Origin: Desulfobacteraceae bacterium
GTDB taxonomy: Bacteria > Desulfobacterota > Desulfobacteria > Desulfobacterales > UBA5616
Assembly (NCBI GenBank): GCA_030620375.1
Contig: JAUXEW010000131.1
Location: 1 to 8,020 of the forward strand
Direction of reading: 5' to 3'
Length of the DNA stretch: 8,020 bases
The notes below the pieces were generated by a model. The model was not told where the DNA came from, ran no database searches, and saw only the letters and a list, made by a program, of their open reading frames with translations. Below are positions 6,336 through 8,020 of this stretch, in pieces. Position 1 is the stretch's first letter, and each line of letters starts with the position of its first letter. Made by a program: the position numbers and the translations under genes.

Positions 6336-7385
6336 TTAATTTTTTTTGAACCCGTACTTTTCCCGCATGACTTCAGATATTTCCCTGGTCATATTAAAAA
6401 CAAGTTCGGTCTGATCAGGCGTCAGCATAACCGCATCGCAACAGGGGAGAACCCAGGATGCGGAAGCCAATAATTTTTCGTCAATCCCCTTTTTTACAAA
6501 AAAGTCTATAGCTTTTTCTATTCGCTCGACAAGGCTGGGAACACTTACCTGCGTTAATGTTTCTTCCACTACCGGCACTATGCCCCAGCCGATCATGCCG
6601 CCTCTTTCAATAAAATCCTTAAATTCTTTGGCGTAAAGGACGACTTTATCGGCATGCTGATATGCGTCGAAGTTGATGACATCAATCTTCGTGTCAGTAA
6701 GCAATGACCAGTCGATATTCGCACAGCAATGAATCCAGGTAAGGCAGGTCAAGCTTGAAAACCCTTCGTTTATGGCGCTTATGATTTCTTCCCGGTTCCC
6801 TGTTCCTCCCGCTGATGTAAAATTAACCAGGGTTGTTTCCGGCAGGTCTGCGACAACTTCGACATCTTCAATTTCTTCCTTGATTTTTCTTTCAAGCCAC
6901 CGGGTCTTCATGTTCATCCCCTTTATCAGTATATCCCTTAACGTTTCATGGTGGATTGACGGCGTGCCATCGGGCTGTTTCAGCATGTCGCCCAAAAGGA
7001 GGGGCCCAATCGTATGAAAAACAACCCACTTCATCTCAGGGGGTCTGCGGTTTTTCAACCGTTCGATCATGGCATAAAAAAAAGGGGCGACTTCAGGCGT
7101 AGTCGCAAAATAGTCTATGTCGCCAGATTCAAACCGATCATAAAATTCAAGGATTTCGTTTTCCCGCTCCGTCGATGGATCCAGAAGAATTTCCCGTTTT
7201 TCCCGATTGATCACAACACACGGTATCCCTTCAAGAACCCATCGAATGCCGCGGGTCATCACCGGCAGGCAAGGGGCTTCAGGAAAATTCTCAATAATGA
7301 CGTCCAGCGCTCTTTCCGTGTCCCGATAGGGGACGGAACTCATCATGGTCGCTGCAAAATTCGGTTTTTGGATCTTTTCCGCCAT
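6336..7385 (-). CDS. UroD/MetE-like protein (uroporphyrinogen-decarboxylase / cobalamin-independent methionine synthase superfamily)
   Basis: A 349-residue soluble protein resembling the C-terminal catalytic barrel of MetE and the related UroD/MtaA-type methyltransferases. The N-terminus (SVPYRDTERALDVIIENFPEAP at 17-38) matches the usual entry of this fold. Possible zinc ligands are His219 and Cys221 in IHCCANIDW, Asp240 in INFDAY at the place of the MetE glutamate, and Cys315 or Cys316 in LPCCDAV near the C-terminus; this ligand mapping is by eye. It lacks the N-terminal half of true MetE, so it is unlikely to be a full methionine synthase. It may transfer a methyl group from, or to, a corrinoid protein or thiol, or have a different role. 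First gene of a two-gene minus-strand operon with the acyl-CoA synthetase. The start is well supported by GGAGG at 7395-7399, 9 bases upstream of the ATG. Confidence 0.78.
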   Translation of the reverse strand: MAEKIQKPNFAATMMSSVPYRDTERALDVIIENFPEAPCLPVMTRGIRWVLEGIPCVVINREKREILLDPSTERENEILEFYDRFESGDIDYFATTPEVAPFFYAMIERLKNRRPPEMKWVVFHTIGPLLLGDMLKQPDGTPSIHHETLRDILIKGMNMKTRWLERKIKEEIEDVEVVADLPETTLVNFTSAGGTGNREEIISAINEGFSSLTCLTWIHCCANIDWSLLTDTKIDVINFDAYQHADKVVLYAKEFKDFIERGGMIGWGIVPVVEETLTQVSVPSLVERIEKAIDFFVKKGIDEKLLASASWVLPCCDAVMLTPDQTELVFNMTREISEVMREKYGFKKN

Positions 7386-7394
7386 GGTTTATTT

Positions 7395-7399
7395 CCTCC
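7395..7399 (-). promoter_or_regulatory. Ribosome binding site of the UroD/MetE-like gene
   Basis: On the minus strand GGAGG lies 9 bases before the ATG at 7385, within a purine-rich run. It supports the chosen start and marks this as the first gene of the minus operon. Confidence 0.75.
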
Positions 7400-7546
7400 A
7401 CCTGGGGTTGTTTAATTTGCTAATCGCTCAAAAGGGACCGAAAATTGGATTAGTTATTGGAATCTATCATATTTGAACAAGCAATGCGAGCACATTCCCC
7501 GTCGCTTGCTGCGGGGAGGCTTCAATTTTATTTAAACATAAAAAGC

Positions 7547-7570
7547 CGGGCCCTCCGGACCCGATTTTTT
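7547..7570. terminator. Terminator-like hairpin closely resembling the one at 4776
   Basis: A 7-bp stem, 7547-7553 with 7557-7563, loop TCC, flanked by AAAA (7541-7544) and TTTTTT (7565-7570). The pair 7551/7559 is C-A on the plus transcript but a G-U wobble on the minus transcript, so it should work better for leftward transcription. It may be a second terminator for the gene at the right edge, or the end of a small plus-strand RNA. Over 7541-7572 it matches 4771-4802 at 27 of 32 positions. Confidence 0.6.
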
Positions 7571-7645
7571 ACGAATGATCGTTTCTTTGAACAATTCTCT
7601 ATGAACATATCCTATTCAGCTTATGAGTCAAATGCATAAGCATTA

Positions 7646-7684
7646 CAACAAAAAAGGCGGAGTAAAACTCCGCCTTTTTTGTTG
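7646..7684. terminator. Perfect 18-bp inverted repeat, strong bidirectional terminator
   Basis: Arms 7646-7663 and 7667-7684 are exact reverse complements around a 3-base AAA loop. The GC-rich core (GGCGGAGT/ACTCCGCC) is flanked by six A and six T, the classic form of a terminator acting in both directions. It lies 56 bases past the stop of the minus-strand gene at the right edge, which it most likely ends. Confidence 0.88.
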
Positions 7685-7740
7685 CTCAGTAATAGACAAT
7701 TACTTTTTGAGATTTAGTTTAGCAATTGCCGCTTATATAA

Positions 7741-8020
7741 TCAATTAAAAATGGTTGATATAAAACAATTCGGCCAGTTGTCATTAGAATCGCTCTGTGG
7801 AACGACGGGATCAGCCCCGCCCTGGGCCGCGCTGAAATGGATGATCCGGATCTCAATGGTCTTGGGATCCGTATCATTGTGGTTTACGCGGCTTCCCGGA
7901 ACCATCCATCCCTCGCCACCGGGTTGTACATCACCGGCCGCATTGCAAGCCAGGACCCATCCCACAGCAGGATTATAGTAGTAAACATCCAGCGTGGATA
8001 CATCATCGACATCCGGACAG
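7741..8020 (-). CDS. C-terminal end of a probable secreted or surface protein (5' end outside window)
   Basis: The minus-strand frame is open from the right edge (first full codon at 8019-8017) to TAA at 7741, giving 93 residues; the GTG at 7965 is internal to an open frame. The segment starts CPDVDDVSTLDVYYYNPAVGW and continues through a Gly/Pro-rich VQPGGEGWMVPGSRVNHN and IEIRIIHFSAAQGG. This pattern of Tyr/Trp-rich beta strands followed by a conserved GWMVPGSRVNHN stretch resembles the C-terminal 'choice-of-anchor' beta domains of large exported proteins in deltaproteobacteria; assignment to one such family (possibly type U) is from memory and unconfirmed. It has no transmembrane tail or LPXTG motif. 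A terminator follows 56 bases downstream. The plus-strand frame at 7751-7978 is its shadow. Confidence 0.65.
   Translation of the reverse strand, partial: CPDVDDVSTLDVYYYNPAVGWVLACNAAGDVQPGGEGWMVPGSRVNHNDTDPKTIEIRIIHFSAAQGGADPVVPQSDSNDNWPNCFISTIFN

Larger units (their letters stand above)
7386..7740. other. 355-base gene-free interval with minus-operon leader and two terminator-like hairpins
   Basis: No gene is supported here; the 60-codon plus-strand frame at 7457-7639 runs straight through a terminator-like hairpin, has no ribosome site and has no family look. The interval contains, from left, the leader and unseen promoter of the minus operon, a CCCCG/CGGGG hairpin at 7496-7515, a terminator-like hairpin at 7547-7563, a short AATGC/GCATT hairpin at 7631-7644, a perfect 18-bp inverted repeat at 7646-7684, and an AT-rich AGTAAT/ATTACT repeat at 7688-7704. 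A poor sigma-70-like pair on the plus strand (TTGGAT 7445-7450, CATATT 7468-7473, 17-base spacer) could drive a short RNA ending at 7570. Confidence 0.6.

Noticed and set aside
7496..7515. CCCCG/CGGGG hairpin considered as an attachment site, tRNA arm or riboswitch
   Set aside because: Only 5 bp of stem, no tRNA cloverleaf or integrase nearby, and no match to a riboswitch class I know.
7457..7639. 60-codon plus-strand open frame in the intergenic gap
   Set aside because: It runs through the 7547-7570 terminator hairpin, has no Shine-Dalgarno sequence and does not resemble a known protein.
7688..7704. AGTAAT/ATTACT inverted repeat followed by T's, considered as a terminator
   Set aside because: The stem is six mostly A-T pairs and too weak; the 7646-7684 repeat already serves this role.
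7751..7978. 75-residue plus-strand open frame at the right edge
   Set aside because: Antisense to the open, domain-like minus-strand frame that continues past the window edge; no ribosome site.

Overview
The window looks like a chromosomal segment of a Gram-negative anaerobe, most likely a sulfate-reducing deltaproteobacterium (Desulfobacterota). This is inferred from four things: a secreted protein ending in a dockerin-like EF-hand, a cysteine-rich ferredoxin-type protein with an N-terminal winged-helix-like region, a PilZ fusion protein, and a MetE/UroD-like protein paired with an acyl-CoA synthetase. No rRNA, tRNA, transposase, phage gene or CRISPR array is visible, so the exact taxon cannot be fixed.

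Layout, left to right. Bases 1-729 (+) are the 3' end of a large secreted protein: the tail of a probable alpha/beta-hydrolase-like domain followed by a dockerin-like calcium-binding module. Four bases later a ClC-family anion transporter with two C-terminal CBS domains begins (734-2497, +, probable TTG start). After a 100-base gap come a protein with a cyclic-nucleotide-binding fold fused to PilZ (2598-3623, +) and a 361-residue iron-sulfur protein (3686-4771, +). The last two each have a strong Shine-Dalgarno sequence. The plus-strand block ends at a bidirectional hairpin terminator (4776-4800).

The minus strand carries a two-gene operon read toward that terminator: a MetE/UroD-like protein (7385-6336), then, 16 bases on, an AMP-forming acyl-CoA synthetase (6319-4799) whose stop codon lies inside the T-tract of the shared terminator. 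Upstream of this operon is a 355-base gene-free stretch with two further hairpins. One is a perfect 18-bp inverted repeat (7646-7684). The other (7541-7570) closely resembles the terminator at 4776. At the right edge, 7741-8020 (-) is the C-terminal end of another, probably secreted, protein.

How the genes fit together: the plus-strand genes combine ion transport, second-messenger sensing and electron transfer and do not form a recognisable pathway. The minus pair could activate an acid to its CoA thioester alongside a zinc-type methyltransferase-like or decarboxylase-like protein, but the substrate cannot be read from the sequence. No complete new system is evident. The points most worth a second look are the residue substitutions in the ClC transporter, the apparent loss of the cyclic-phosphate arginine in the CNB-PilZ protein, the CxCCxCCC cluster in the iron-sulfur protein, and the hairpin-rich gap at 7386-7740.
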